This document shows, one piece after another, positions 27,318-36,075 of a DNA stretch of 64,000 nucleotides (position 1 is the stretch's first letter; every line of letters starts with the position of its first letter). Made by a program: the position numbers and the translations under genes. The notes under the pieces are model-generated. The model was given only the letters and a program-made list of their open reading frames with translations. It had not been told where the DNA came from and ran no database searches. Origin of the DNA: Pseudomonas knackmussii B13 (lineage in GTDB: Bacteria > Pseudomonadota > Gammaproteobacteria > Pseudomonadales > Pseudomonadaceae); the NCBI RefSeq assembly GCF_000689415.1, contig NZ_HG322950.1, forward strand, positions 558,001 to 622,000, read 5' to 3'.

Positions 27318-28871
27318 TCAAATGGGCGGGATGATCAGGTCGAGACGCGGGTAGCCCTCCTCGCTCTCGCGTTCACCCTTTGGGGGCATGTGGTGGGTCT
27401 GCACGATCTGTTCGCCGTTGAGGGTTTCCAGGTGGATGTCGAAGCCCCAAAGGCGGTGCAGGTGCTTGAGCACGTCTTCGGTGGACTCGGCCAGCGGCTG
27501 GCGATTGTGCTGCTGGTGGCGCAGGGTCAGCGAGCGGTCGCCGCGGCGGTCGACGTTCCATATCTGCACGTTCGGTTCGCGGTTGCCGAGGTTGTACTGG
27601 GCGGCCAGGGTCTCGCGGATCTTGCGGTAGCCGTCGTCGTCGTGGATGGCGTCGACCAGCAGGTCGTCCTTCTGGTCGTCGTCGAGGATGCTGAACAGCT
27701 TGAACTCGCGGATCACCTTGGGCGAGAGGAACTGCAGGACGAAGCTCTCGTCCTTGAAGCTCTTCATGGCGAACTTGAGGGTCTCCAGCCAGTCGCTGCC
27801 GGCGTAGTCCGGGAACCAGCGCTTGTCCTCCTCGGTGGGCTCCTCGCAGATGCGGCGGATGTCGCGGTACATGGCGAAGCCCAGGGCGTAGGGGTTGATG
27901 CCGCTGTAGTAGGGGCTGTCGAAGCCGGGCTGGTAGACCACGCTGGTGTGGTACTGGAGGAACTCCATCATGAAGCCGTCGGTGACCAGGCCCTCGTCGT
28001 AGAGGTCGTTGATCAGCGTGTAGTGCCAGAAGGTCGCCCAGCCTTCGTTCATCACCTGGGTCTGGCGCTGTGGATAGAAGTACTGCGCGACCTTGCGCAC
28101 GATGCGCACGACTTCGCGCTGCCACGGCTCCAGCAGCGGGGCGTTCTTCTCGATGAAGTAGAGGATGTTCTCCTGCGGTTCGCTCGGGTAGCGCGCCAGT
28201 TCGTGTTCCTTGTCCTTGCCGCCGCTGCGCGGGATGGTCCGCCAGAGGTCGTTCACCTGGCGCTGGATCAGCTCTTCACGCTCTTTCTGGCGCTGCCGTT
28301 CCTCTTCGGCGGAGATCGGGTAGGGACGTTTGTAGCGGTCCACGCCGTAGTTCATCAGCGCGTGGCAGGAGTCGAGCAGGTCTTCCACGGCATCAATGCC
28401 GTAACGCTCTTCGCACTGGTTGATGTACGACTTGGCGAACACCAGGTAGTCGATGATCGAACTGGCATCGGTCCAGGTGCGGAAGAGGTAGTTACCCTTG
28501 AAGAAGCTGTTGTGCCCGTAGCAGGCGTGGGCGATCACCAGCGCCTGCATGCACTGGGTGTTTTCTTCCATCAGGTACGCGATGCAGGGGTCGGAGTTGA
28601 TGACGATCTCGTAGGCCAGGCCCATCTGGCCGCGCTTGTAATTCTTTTCCGTGCTGAGGAAGTGCTTGCCATAGGACCAGTGGTTGTAGCCGATGGGCAT
28701 GCCGACGGATGCATAGGCATCCATCATCTGCTCGGCGGTGATCACTTCGATCTGGTTCGGGTAGGTGTCCAGCGCATAACGCTCGGCGATACGGCTGATT
28801 TCCCGGTCGTATTGGCGGATCAGGTCGAAGGTCCACTCCGACCCTGTGGCGATCGGCTGGCGCTTGCTCAT
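27318..28871 (-). CDS. SpoVR/YcgB family protein
   Basis: 517 aa. The long HExxH-like and aromatic-rich pattern of the SpoVR family is present (WTFDLIRQYDREI, CYGHNSFFKGNYLFRTWTD, NEGWATFWHYTLINDLYDEG). The start (MSKRQP) has a GAGGAGG site and overlaps the upstream yeaH gene by 4 bp. YeaG kinase, YeaH and SpoVR form a conserved three-gene stress unit, generally RpoS-dependent in enteric bacteria. The molecular role of SpoVR is unresolved. Confidence 0.9.
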   Translation of the reverse strand: MSKRQPIATGSEWTFDLIRQYDREISRIAERYALDTYPNQIEVITAEQMMDAYASVGMPIGYNHWSYGKHFLSTEKNYKRGQMGLAYEIVINSDPCIAYLMEENTQCMQALVIAHACYGHNSFFKGNYLFRTWTDASSIIDYLVFAKSYINQCEERYGIDAVEDLLDSCHALMNYGVDRYKRPYPISAEEERQRQKEREELIQRQVNDLWRTIPRSGGKDKEHELARYPSEPQENILYFIEKNAPLLEPWQREVVRIVRKVAQYFYPQRQTQVMNEGWATFWHYTLINDLYDEGLVTDGFMMEFLQYHTSVVYQPGFDSPYYSGINPYALGFAMYRDIRRICEEPTEEDKRWFPDYAGSDWLETLKFAMKSFKDESFVLQFLSPKVIREFKLFSILDDDQKDDLLVDAIHDDDGYRKIRETLAAQYNLGNREPNVQIWNVDRRGDRSLTLRHQQHNRQPLAESTEDVLKHLHRLWGFDIHLETLNGEQIVQTHHMPPKGERESEEGYPRLDLIIPPI

Positions 28872-30139
28872 GCCACTAGCCTCCTCTGGAACAGCTCGCG
28901 GAACACCGGGTAGATGTCGGCGGCGGAGACGATCTGCTGCTGCGCGAAGCTCTCTTCGAAGGCCTCGCGTACCCGCTCGTATTCGAACCAGAGCGCCTGG
29001 TGCTCGCGCGGGGTGATCTCGACGTAGGTGTAGTACTGCACGAACGGCATGATCTGCTTGGCCAGGATATCGCGGCAGACCGGCGAGTCGTCGTTCCAGT
29101 TGTCGCCGTCCGAGGCCTGGGCGGCGTAGATGTTCCACTCGTTGGTGGGGTAGCGCTCGGCCATGATCTCCTGCATCAGCTTGAGCGCGCTGGAGACGAT
29201 GGTGCCGCCGGTTTCCCGGGAGTAGAAGAACTCTTCCTCATCCACTTCGCGGGCGCTGGTGTGGTGGCGGATGAACACCACTTCGATCTTCTCGTAGTTC
29301 CGCTTGAGGAACAGGTAGAGAAGGATGAAGAAGCGCTTGGCGATGTCCTTGGTCGCCTGGGTCATAGAGCCGGAAACGTCCATCAGGCAGAACATCACGG
29401 CCTTGGAGGTGGGGTTCGGCTGCTTGATCAGCAGGTTGTACTTGAGGTCGAAGGTGTCCAGGAAGGGCACGCGGTCGATGCGCGCACGCAGCCGGGCGAT
29501 CTCGATCTCCAGTTCCTGGATGTCGCCGAGGTTGTCTGGCTCATCGCGTTTCAGGCGTTCCAGCTCGGCTACTGCGAGGCGTAGTTTCTTCCGTGTGCTG
29601 CCGGTCAGGGCGATGCGCCGGGCGTGCGCCGAGCGCAGCGTGCGGACGATGTTGATGCGCGATGGGTTGCCGTCATTGCTGATGCCGGCCCGCACGGTCT
29701 TGAAGGTGTCGCTGCCGGTCAGGTGGCGCTTCACCAGGTTGGGCAGCTCCAGGTCCTCGAACATGAAGTCGAGGAATTCTTCCTGGGTGATCTGGAAGAC
29801 GAAGTCGTCCATCCCTTCGCCCTGGTTGCTGGCCTTGCCGGAGCCGCGGCCGCCACCGCCGCCTTGCGGGCGCTGGATGTGTTCGCCGGTGGTGAATTCC
29901 TTGTTGCCGGGGTGGACGACGGTCTGCCGACCGCCGCGGCCATGGTGCAGCACGGGTTCGTCGATGTCGCGGCCGGGGATGCTGATCTGTTCGCCGTGTT
30001 CCATGTCGGTGATGGAGCGGCGGCTGACGGCCTCTTCGACCGCCTTCTTGATGTGATCACGGTAACGCCGCAGGAAGCGCTGGCGGTTCACCGTGCTCTT
30101 GTTCTTGCCGTTCAGACGCCGGTCGATGACGTAGCTCAT
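28868..30139 (-). CDS. yeaH: UPF0229 protein YeaH (VWA-like)
   Basis: 423 aa. MSYVIDRRLNGKNKS begins the family; a Gly-rich basic stretch lies at about 90-110; the C-terminal half is a von Willebrand A-like fold with the metal site DVSGSM (about 250) and VVFIRHHTSAREVDEEEFFY. It works with the PrkA-type kinase YeaG in starvation responses. GAGGAG precedes the start; coupled to the SpoVR gene by ATGA overlap. Confidence 0.92.
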   Translation of the reverse strand: MSYVIDRRLNGKNKSTVNRQRFLRRYRDHIKKAVEEAVSRRSITDMEHGEQISIPGRDIDEPVLHHGRGGRQTVVHPGNKEFTTGEHIQRPQGGGGGRGSGKASNQGEGMDDFVFQITQEEFLDFMFEDLELPNLVKRHLTGSDTFKTVRAGISNDGNPSRINIVRTLRSAHARRIALTGSTRKKLRLAVAELERLKRDEPDNLGDIQELEIEIARLRARIDRVPFLDTFDLKYNLLIKQPNPTSKAVMFCLMDVSGSMTQATKDIAKRFFILLYLFLKRNYEKIEVVFIRHHTSAREVDEEEFFYSRETGGTIVSSALKLMQEIMAERYPTNEWNIYAAQASDGDNWNDDSPVCRDILAKQIMPFVQYYTYVEITPREHQALWFEYERVREAFEESFAQQQIVSAADIYPVFRELFQRRLVA

Positions 30140-30209
30140 GAATGCTCCTCAGGGCCTGCTGCGCGGCGGCGAGCGGCCGCCACGCAGAGGTCCGAATGCG
30201 ACGGCGACC

Positions 30210-30232
30210 GGCGCGGCGGAATCCGCCGCGCC
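30210..30232. other. 10-bp hairpin between yeaG and yeaH
   Basis: GGCGCGGCGG (30210-30219) and CCGCCGCGCC (30223-30232) close on a 3-nt loop. There is no U-run, so it is more likely an mRNA-stabilising or attenuating structure that lowers yeaH-spoVR relative to yeaG. Confidence 0.5.
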
Positions 30233-30241
30233 GATGGCAGA

Positions 30242-32164
30242 CTACTGCGACTTGCGAACGCGCAGATACCATTCCGACAGCAGGCGCACCTGCTTCTCGG
30301 TATAGCCGCGCTCGACCATGCGCCGCACGAAGTCGTTGTGCTTCTGCTGGTCTTCCTTGCTGGCCTTGGCGTTGAAGCTGATGACCGGCAGCAGGTCCTC
30401 GGTGTTGGAGAACATTTTCTTCTCGATCACCACACGCAGCTTCTCGTACGACAGCCAGCTCGGGTTCTTGCCGTTGTTGCCGGCACGAGCGCGCAGCACG
30501 AAGTTCACGATTTCGTTGCGGAAGTCCTTCGGATTGCTGATGCCGGCCGGCTTCTCGATTTTCTCCAGCTCCTCGTTCAGCGCGGCACGGTTGAGGATCT
30601 CGCCGGTTTCCGGGTCGCGGTATTCCTGGTCCTGGATCCAGAAGTCGGCGTACAGCACGTAGCGGTCGAAGATGTTCTGGCCGTACTCGCTGTAGGACTC
30701 GAGGTAGGCGGTCTGGATTTCCTTGCCGATGAACTCGACGTAGCGCGGCGCCAGGTATTCCTTGATGAAGCGCAGGTAGCGCTCGCGGGTCTCGGGCGGG
30801 AATTGCTCCTGCTCGATCTGCTGTTCAAGCACGTAGAGCAGGTGCACCGGGTTGGCGGCGATCTCGTGAGGGTCGAAGTTGAACACCTTGGAGAGGATCT
30901 TGAAGGCGAAGCGGGTGGAAAGCCCGGCCATGCCCTCGTCGACCCCGGCGGAGTCGCGGTACTCCTGGATCGACTTGGCCTTGGGATCGGTGTCCTTGAG
31001 GTTCTCACCGTCGTAGACGCGCATCTTCGAGTAGATGTTGGAGTTGTCCGGCTCCTTCAGGCGCGACAGCACGGAGAACTGCGAGAGCATCTTCAGGGTG
31101 TCCGGTGCGCAGTGCGCATGGGCCAGCGAGCTGTTGATCAGCAGCTTGTCGTAGATCTTGATCTCGTCGGCAACGCGCAGGCAGTACGGGACCTTGACGA
31201 TGTAGATGCGGTCGATGAAGGCCTCGTTGTTCTTGTTGTTGCGGAAGCTGTGCCATTCCGATTCGTTGGAGTGGGCGAGGATGATGCCGCTATAGGGCAG
31301 CGCGCCCAGGCCTTCGGTGCTGTTGTAGTTGCCCTCCTGGGTAGCAGTCAGCAGTGGGTGCAGGACCTTGATCGGCGCCTTGAACATCTCGACGAATTCC
31401 ATCAGGCCCTGGTTGGCCCGGCACAGTGCGCCCGAGTAGCTGTAGGCGTCGGCGTCGTTCTGTGGGTATTCCTCGAGCTTGCGGATGTCGACCTTGCCGA
31501 CCAGGGCGGAGATGTCCTGGTTGTTCTCGTCGCCCGGTTCGGTCTTGGCGATGGCGATCTGGTTGAGGATCGAGGGGTACAGCTTGACCACGCGGAACTG
31601 GCTGATGTCGCCGCCGAATTCGTTCAGCCGCTTGGTGGCCCAGGGCGACATGATCGAACGCAGGTAGCGCCGCGGGATGCCGTAGTCCTCTTCGAGGATG
31701 GCGCCGTCTTCGTCCGGGTTGAACAGCCCCAGGGGCGATTCGAACACCGGCGAGCCCTTAATGGCGTAGAAGGGCACCTTCTCCATCAATTGCTTGAGCT
31801 TCTCGGCCAGGGACGATTTACCGCCGCCGACCGGGCCCAGCAGGTAGAGGATCTGTTTCTTCTCTTCCAGGCCCTGAGCGGCATGGCGGAAGAAGGAAAC
31901 GATCTGGTCGATGCACTCTTCCATGCCGTGGAAGTCGGCGAACGCCGGGTAACGGCGGATGACCTTGTTGGAGAAGATCCGCGACAGGCGCGGGTCGGTG
32001 GATGTGTCCAGAAGCTCAGGATCGCCAATGGCCATCAGTATGCGTTCGGCGGCCGTGGCGTAGGCAGTCTTGTCCTGCTTGCAGATGTCCAGGTACTCCT
32101 GCAGGGAGTATTCCTCCTGGCGGGTCGCTTCGAAGCGTTCCTGGAAGTGACTGAAAATACTCAT
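30242..32164 (-). CDS. yeaG: PrkA/YeaG-type serine protein kinase
   Basis: 640 aa. An AAA+-like PrkA domain occupies the first two thirds, with Walker A LLGPVGGGKSS (about 108-118) and PVFESPLGLFNPDEDG. The C-terminal PrkA kinase-like domain (about 400-630) includes AYLESYSEYGQNIFDRYV. First gene of the yeaG-yeaH-spoVR operon, GAGGAGA upstream. A roughly 280-bp leader region before it (to 32443) should carry a stress-type promoter; no sharp consensus was identified. Confidence 0.93.
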   Translation of the reverse strand: MSIFSHFQERFEATRQEEYSLQEYLDICKQDKTAYATAAERILMAIGDPELLDTSTDPRLSRIFSNKVIRRYPAFADFHGMEECIDQIVSFFRHAAQGLEEKKQILYLLGPVGGGKSSLAEKLKQLMEKVPFYAIKGSPVFESPLGLFNPDEDGAILEEDYGIPRRYLRSIMSPWATKRLNEFGGDISQFRVVKLYPSILNQIAIAKTEPGDENNQDISALVGKVDIRKLEEYPQNDADAYSYSGALCRANQGLMEFVEMFKAPIKVLHPLLTATQEGNYNSTEGLGALPYSGIILAHSNESEWHSFRNNKNNEAFIDRIYIVKVPYCLRVADEIKIYDKLLINSSLAHAHCAPDTLKMLSQFSVLSRLKEPDNSNIYSKMRVYDGENLKDTDPKAKSIQEYRDSAGVDEGMAGLSTRFAFKILSKVFNFDPHEIAANPVHLLYVLEQQIEQEQFPPETRERYLRFIKEYLAPRYVEFIGKEIQTAYLESYSEYGQNIFDRYVLYADFWIQDQEYRDPETGEILNRAALNEELEKIEKPAGISNPKDFRNEIVNFVLRARAGNNGKNPSWLSYEKLRVVIEKKMFSNTEDLLPVISFNAKASKEDQQKHNDFVRRMVERGYTEKQVRLLSEWYLRVRKSQ

Positions 32165-32443
32165 GACGTCTCCTCGCTCGATGCATGGAGCCGGCGCGGG
32201 ATCGGTCGTGTGCGGGTGCGGTCGGGCTGCCAGCGTAGCCGGCGAGATTCCCCCCAGAACTCCAACGGTGCCTGGCTTACGCCCTGAACCGCCCCAAAAT
32301 GGTCACTGCCGATATCCCGGAAGCCGGTGGGCCGGCTCTCCCCTTTGATGGATGGCCTGAGGAAAAGGATAGTTCGTTATCCGGCCTGTAAAGGGGAATC
32401 GGGCGAGAAGTTACAGAAATTTTGAAGCGCGGGATCTGACGCT

Positions 32444-32773
32444 TCAGTCAGCCGATTCCCTGGCCGTATCCGCAGGATAGACGCTGCGCCACAGTTCGAA
32501 GCCGCCGTCGACGCTGTAAACGTCGGTGAATCCTTGCTGGACGAAGTAGGCCGCAGCGCTCTGGCTGGAGTTGCCGTGGTAGCAGACCACCAGCAGGGGC
32601 GCGTCGAGGTCGGCCTGGCGGATGAAGTCGGCAACCGAGTAATTGTCTATGTGCTGCGAACCGGTGATGTGGCCCATGGCGAAACTCTGCGGATCGCGGA
32701 TATCCACCACCTGGGCGCCGGACTGACGCAGCTGTTGGGCCTGTTCGGGGGCTATGCGCTTGAATTCGCTCAT
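32444..32773 (-). CDS. glpE: Thiosulfate sulfurtransferase, single-domain rhodanese
   Basis: 109 aa, the length of E. coli GlpE. Rhodanese fold with DIRDPQSFAMGHITGSQHI and the active-site loop VVCYHGNSSQSAA (Cys about 64, six-residue loop). It transfers sulfane sulfur to thiol or cyanide acceptors in the cytoplasm. Located directly downstream of apaH as in P. aeruginosa. Confidence 0.92.
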   Translation of the reverse strand: MSEFKRIAPEQAQQLRQSGAQVVDIRDPQSFAMGHITGSQHIDNYSVADFIRQADLDAPLLVVCYHGNSSQSAAAYFVQQGFTDVYSVDGGFELWRSVYPADTARESAD

Positions 32774-32793
32774 GTTCTCTACCTCGGGAAAAG

Positions 32794-33618
32794 TCAGCTG
32801 GGCTTGGCGGCACAGCTGCAGTTGATGCGTTCGCCAGTGTCGACGTTCAGCAGCGTCATGCTACCGCCCCACACGCAGCCGGTGTCCAGGGCGTAGAGGC
32901 CGGGGATGTCGCATTGGCCTTCCAACGCCGCCCAGTGGCCAAAGATGATCTTGCGTCCTTGGGCCTTGCGCTCGGCATAGCTGAACCAGGGGGCGTAGCC
33001 CTCGGGCGCGGTGCCCAGGCCTTCCTTGCTCTTCAGGTCGAGCTTGCCGTCGGGTGTGCAGAAGCGCATACGCGTGAAGTAGTTGGTGATCACCCGCAGG
33101 CGGTCGATGCCGTGCAGCTTCTTGTCCCACTTGGCGGGTTCGTTGCCGTACATGCCTTCGAGGAACAGCGGCAGGCGATCGTCGTCGCGCAGCACTTCTT
33201 CCACCTCGGCGGCGCGTAGCAGGGACTTCTCGATGCTCCACTGCGGCGGGATGCCGGCGTGGACCAGGGTGACGTCGCGCTCGGCGTCGTGGTGCACCAG
33301 CGGCATGCGTCGCAGCCAGTCGAGCAGGTCGTCACGCTCCGGCGCTTCGAGAATCTCGCGCAGGGTGTCGGCTTTCTTCAGGCGCTCTGCGTTGTGCGCC
33401 ACGGCCAGCAGGTGCAGGTCGTGGTTGCCGAGCACGCTGATCACCGAGCCGCGCATGGCGTAGAGGAAACGCAGGGTCTCCAGGGACTGCGGGCCGCGGT
33501 TGACCAGGTCGCCGACCAGCCAGAGGCGGTCGGTGGCGGGGTCGAAGTGGACTTGATCGAGCAGGCACTTCAGCGGTTCCAGGCAGCCCTGGACGTCGCC
33601 GACGGCGTAGGTGGTCAT
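32794..33618 (-). CDS. apaH: Diadenosine tetraphosphatase
   Basis: 274 aa metallophosphatase. GDVQGC (metal site), GDLVNRGPQS, LGNHDLHLLA and VHAGIPP are the four blocks; IIFGHWAALEG supplies the last histidine ligand. It cleaves Ap4A symmetrically to two ADP; it is also known to remove Np4 RNA caps. The ATG shares its A with the apaG TGA stop (TGATG), so it is translationally coupled. Confidence 0.96.
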   Translation of the reverse strand: MTTYAVGDVQGCLEPLKCLLDQVHFDPATDRLWLVGDLVNRGPQSLETLRFLYAMRGSVISVLGNHDLHLLAVAHNAERLKKADTLREILEAPERDDLLDWLRRMPLVHHDAERDVTLVHAGIPPQWSIEKSLLRAAEVEEVLRDDDRLPLFLEGMYGNEPAKWDKKLHGIDRLRVITNYFTRMRFCTPDGKLDLKSKEGLGTAPEGYAPWFSYAERKAQGRKIIFGHWAALEGQCDIPGLYALDTGCVWGGSMTLLNVDTGERINCSCAAKPS

Positions 33619-33998
33619 CAGTGCAGCGCCCCGGGCACGGCAAGGCGGAATACGGGGATTTCCGCGTCGAACTGGTGGCCATCGGTGGCGACCATCTGGT
33701 AACTACCGTGCATGCTGCCAACTTTGGTGTTGAGCACCGTGCCGCTGGTGTAGGTATGGCTGGCGCCTGGCTCGATCAGCGGCTTCTCGCCTACGACGCC
33801 GGCACCCCGCACTTCCTGCACATGGCCGTCGCCGTCGGTGATGATCCAGTGCCGGCTGAGCAGCTTGGCAGCCTGTTCGCCGTGGTTGTGGATGGTCACC
33901 GTGTAGGCGAAGACGTAGCGCTGCTGGTCCGGCTGCGACTGCTCGGGCAGGTGGCGGGTGGTAACGCTGACGGTGATCTGGTAACGGGGATCGCTCAT
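33618..33998 (-). CDS. apaG: ApaG protein
   Basis: 126 aa, the expected length. A fibronectin-III-like fold with RYVFAYTVTIHNHGEQAAKLLSRHWIITD and HGSYQMVATDG. Conserved between rsmA and apaH; role not firmly assigned (linked to Co2+ resistance and Mg2+ efflux in enteric bacteria). Coupled to apaH. Confidence 0.96.
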   Translation of the reverse strand: MSDPRYQITVSVTTRHLPEQSQPDQQRYVFAYTVTIHNHGEQAAKLLSRHWIITDGDGHVQEVRGAGVVGEKPLIEPGASHTYTSGTVLNTKVGSMHGSYQMVATDGHQFDAEIPVFRLAVPGALH

Positions 33999-34027
33999 GC
34001 TCGGGGTCGTCGCCTAGGGCAGGTGGA

Positions 34028-34834
34028 TCAGGAATCGGGGGTCAGCTCGGCCAGGCGGTTGGCCAGCTTGACGAAGTCGGACACGTCCAGTTGCTCGGGG
34101 CGCAGGGTCGGGTCGACACCTACCGCTTCGATATCTTCCACCGAGAGCAAGGTTTTGAGCGTGTTGCGCAGGGTCTTGCGGCGCTGGTTGAAGGCTTCGC
34201 GGACGATGCGTTCGAGCAGGCGGTGATCCTTGGCCGGGTAGGGCGGCTCGGCATAGGGCGCCAGGCGCACGATGGCCGACTCGACCTTGGGCGGCGGGTT
34301 GAAGGCGCCCGGGCCGACGGTGAACAGGTAATCCACCTTGCAGAAGTACTGCACCATGATCGACAGGCGACCCCAGTCGCCATTGCCGGGTTCGGCGGCC
34401 AGGCGTTCCACCACTTCCTTTTGCAGCATGAAGTGCATGTCCTGGATGATCCCGGCGTGTTCCAGCAGGTGGAAGATCAGCGGCGTGGAGATGTTGTAGG
34501 GCAGGTTGCCCACAACGCGCAGTTTCTCGCCGGCCTGAGGCAGGGTGGAGAAGTCGAACTTCATCGCATCGCCCTGGTGCAGGCGGAAGTTCGGCTTCAG
34601 GCCGAATTTCCATTTCAGCTGCGGGATCAGGTCGAGGTCGAGCTCGATTACGTCCAGTTGCGCGCCGCTGTCCACCAGGCCTTCGGTCAACGCCCCCTGG
34701 CCCGGGCCGATTTCCAGCAGGTGCTGGCCTTCCTTGGCGGCGATGGCGCGCAGGATACGGTGGATCACCCCGGCGTCATGCAGGAAGTTCTGGCCAAAGC
34801 GCTTGCGCGCGCGGTGTTGGAAAAGCTCGGACAT
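34028..34834 (-). CDS. rsmA: 16S rRNA dimethyladenosine transferase
   Basis: 268 aa. RKRFGQNFLHD at the N-terminus, SAM motif I EIGPGQGALTE, acidic motif II VIELD, the catalytic NLPYNIS (motif IV), and FNPPPKVESAIVRL. It dimethylates A1518 and A1519 of 16S rRNA (KsgA). Start at MSELFQ with GGAG upstream. Part of the lptD-surA-pdxA-rsmA-apaG-apaH run. Confidence 0.97.
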   Translation of the reverse strand: MSELFQHRARKRFGQNFLHDAGVIHRILRAIAAKEGQHLLEIGPGQGALTEGLVDSGAQLDVIELDLDLIPQLKWKFGLKPNFRLHQGDAMKFDFSTLPQAGEKLRVVGNLPYNISTPLIFHLLEHAGIIQDMHFMLQKEVVERLAAEPGNGDWGRLSIMVQYFCKVDYLFTVGPGAFNPPPKVESAIVRLAPYAEPPYPAKDHRLLERIVREAFNQRRKTLRNTLKTLLSVEDIEAVGVDPTLRPEQLDVSDFVKLANRLAELTPDS

Positions 34835-34942
34835 GGAGGCTCCAGGGGAGCAGCTGACAGCAGCTGGATGCGGAAAAAGGCGTAAGTTTACCAGCCCTGG
34901 GCGGCCAGCACGTAGCGCTGGCCGAACGGCGGCCGGTTGCAC

Positions 34943-35941
34943 CTAGCCGGCGTTGCGTGCTTCCGCCATCTGGTAGGCGGTTTCCAGGGCCACCAGCAGG
35001 CTGCCGCCGTCGATCCGGCCGCTGCCTGCGAGGTCGAGTGCGGTGCCGTGGTCGACCGAGGTGCGGATGATCGGCAGGCCGAGGGTGACGTTCACCGCTG
35101 CGCCGAAACCCTTGTACTTGAGCACCGGCAGGCCCTGGTCGTGGTACATGGCGAGCACGGCGTCGCAGTGTTCCAGGTGCTTGGGGGTGAAGAGCGTGTC
35201 GGCCGGCAGTGGGCCGATCAGGTCCATACCCTCTTCGCGCAGGCGCTCCAGGGTGGGCTCGATGACGTCGATTTCCTCGTGCCCGAGGTGGCCGCCTTCG
35301 CCCGCGTGGGGGTTGAGGCCGCAGACCAGGATGCGCGGGCTGGCCAGGCCGAACTTGTCGCGCAGGTCGGCATGCAGGATGCGGGTAACGCGCTCCAGGC
35401 GTTCCGCGGTAATGGCGTCGGCCACATCGCGCAACGGCAGGTGGGTGGTCACAAGCGCCACGCGCAGGTCGCGGGTGGCGAGCATCATCACGACCTGTTC
35501 GGTGTGGGTCAGCTCGGCGAGGAATTCGGTGTGACCGGAGAACGCAACGCCGCCTTCGTTGATTACGCCTTTGTGCACCGGGGCAGTGATCATCCCGGCG
35601 AAGTCGCCGTTGAGGCAGCCGGTGCCGGCGCGGGTAAGGGTCTCCAGGACGTAGGCGGCGTTGGCCGGGTCGAGTCGACCGGCTGCGACTGCGGCGCCGA
35701 GCGGAGTGTCCCATACGAATAGGGCGCCGGCTGGCGCCGGTTGCTGCGGCCAACGTCCCGGGCCGACTTCCAGCAGCTGGATGTCCAGGTCGAGCAGCTT
35801 CGCGCGGTCGGCGAGCATCTGGCGGTTGGCGATGGCCACCAGCGGATGCGGTTGTGCTTCGCGGGAGAGCAGCAGGCAGAGGTCCGGGCCGATACCGGCT
35901 GGCTCACCGGGGGTCAGGGCGAAAAGCTTGGGGTCTTGCAT
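34943..35941 (-). CDS. pdxA: 4-hydroxythreonine-4-phosphate dehydrogenase
   Basis: 332 aa. TPGEPAGIGPDL opens the family, GVAFSGHTEFLA and LVTTHLPLRDV carry ligand histidines, and VLAMYHDQGLPVLKY supplies the third metal histidine. It oxidises 4-phosphohydroxy-threonine with NAD(P)+ in pyridoxal phosphate synthesis. A strong terminator after surA indicates it may have its own promoter in the 130-bp spacer. Confidence 0.96.
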   Translation of the reverse strand: MQDPKLFALTPGEPAGIGPDLCLLLSREAQPHPLVAIANRQMLADRAKLLDLDIQLLEVGPGRWPQQPAPAGALFVWDTPLGAAVAAGRLDPANAAYVLETLTRAGTGCLNGDFAGMITAPVHKGVINEGGVAFSGHTEFLAELTHTEQVVMMLATRDLRVALVTTHLPLRDVADAITAERLERVTRILHADLRDKFGLASPRILVCGLNPHAGEGGHLGHEEIDVIEPTLERLREEGMDLIGPLPADTLFTPKHLEHCDAVLAMYHDQGLPVLKYKGFGAAVNVTLGLPIIRTSVDHGTALDLAGSGRIDGGSLLVALETAYQMAEARNAG

Positions 35942-36025
35942 GGCGGGTATCCCAGGGCGTCGACCGCTCGAATGCGGCCGGGATTATTCGTGAGTTCTTC
36001 ACTCTACGACGAAGCCGGGCGCGGA

Positions 36026-36054
36026 CAAAAAGAAACCCGGCCTGGGCCGGGTTT
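36026..36054 (-). terminator. Terminator after surA
   Basis: AAACCCGGCC and GGCCGGGTTT pair closely; on the minus strand the stem is followed by CTTTTTGT. It separates surA from pdxA. Confidence 0.88.
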
Positions 36055-36075
36055 CCTTGTCGCGCGAGGCGCGGC

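Noticed and set aside
27183..28913. Long antisense frame over the SpoVR gene, and similar ones over rmcA, yeaG, lptD and trpE
   Set aside because: Same cause; the opposite strand carries recognised proteins with proper starts.
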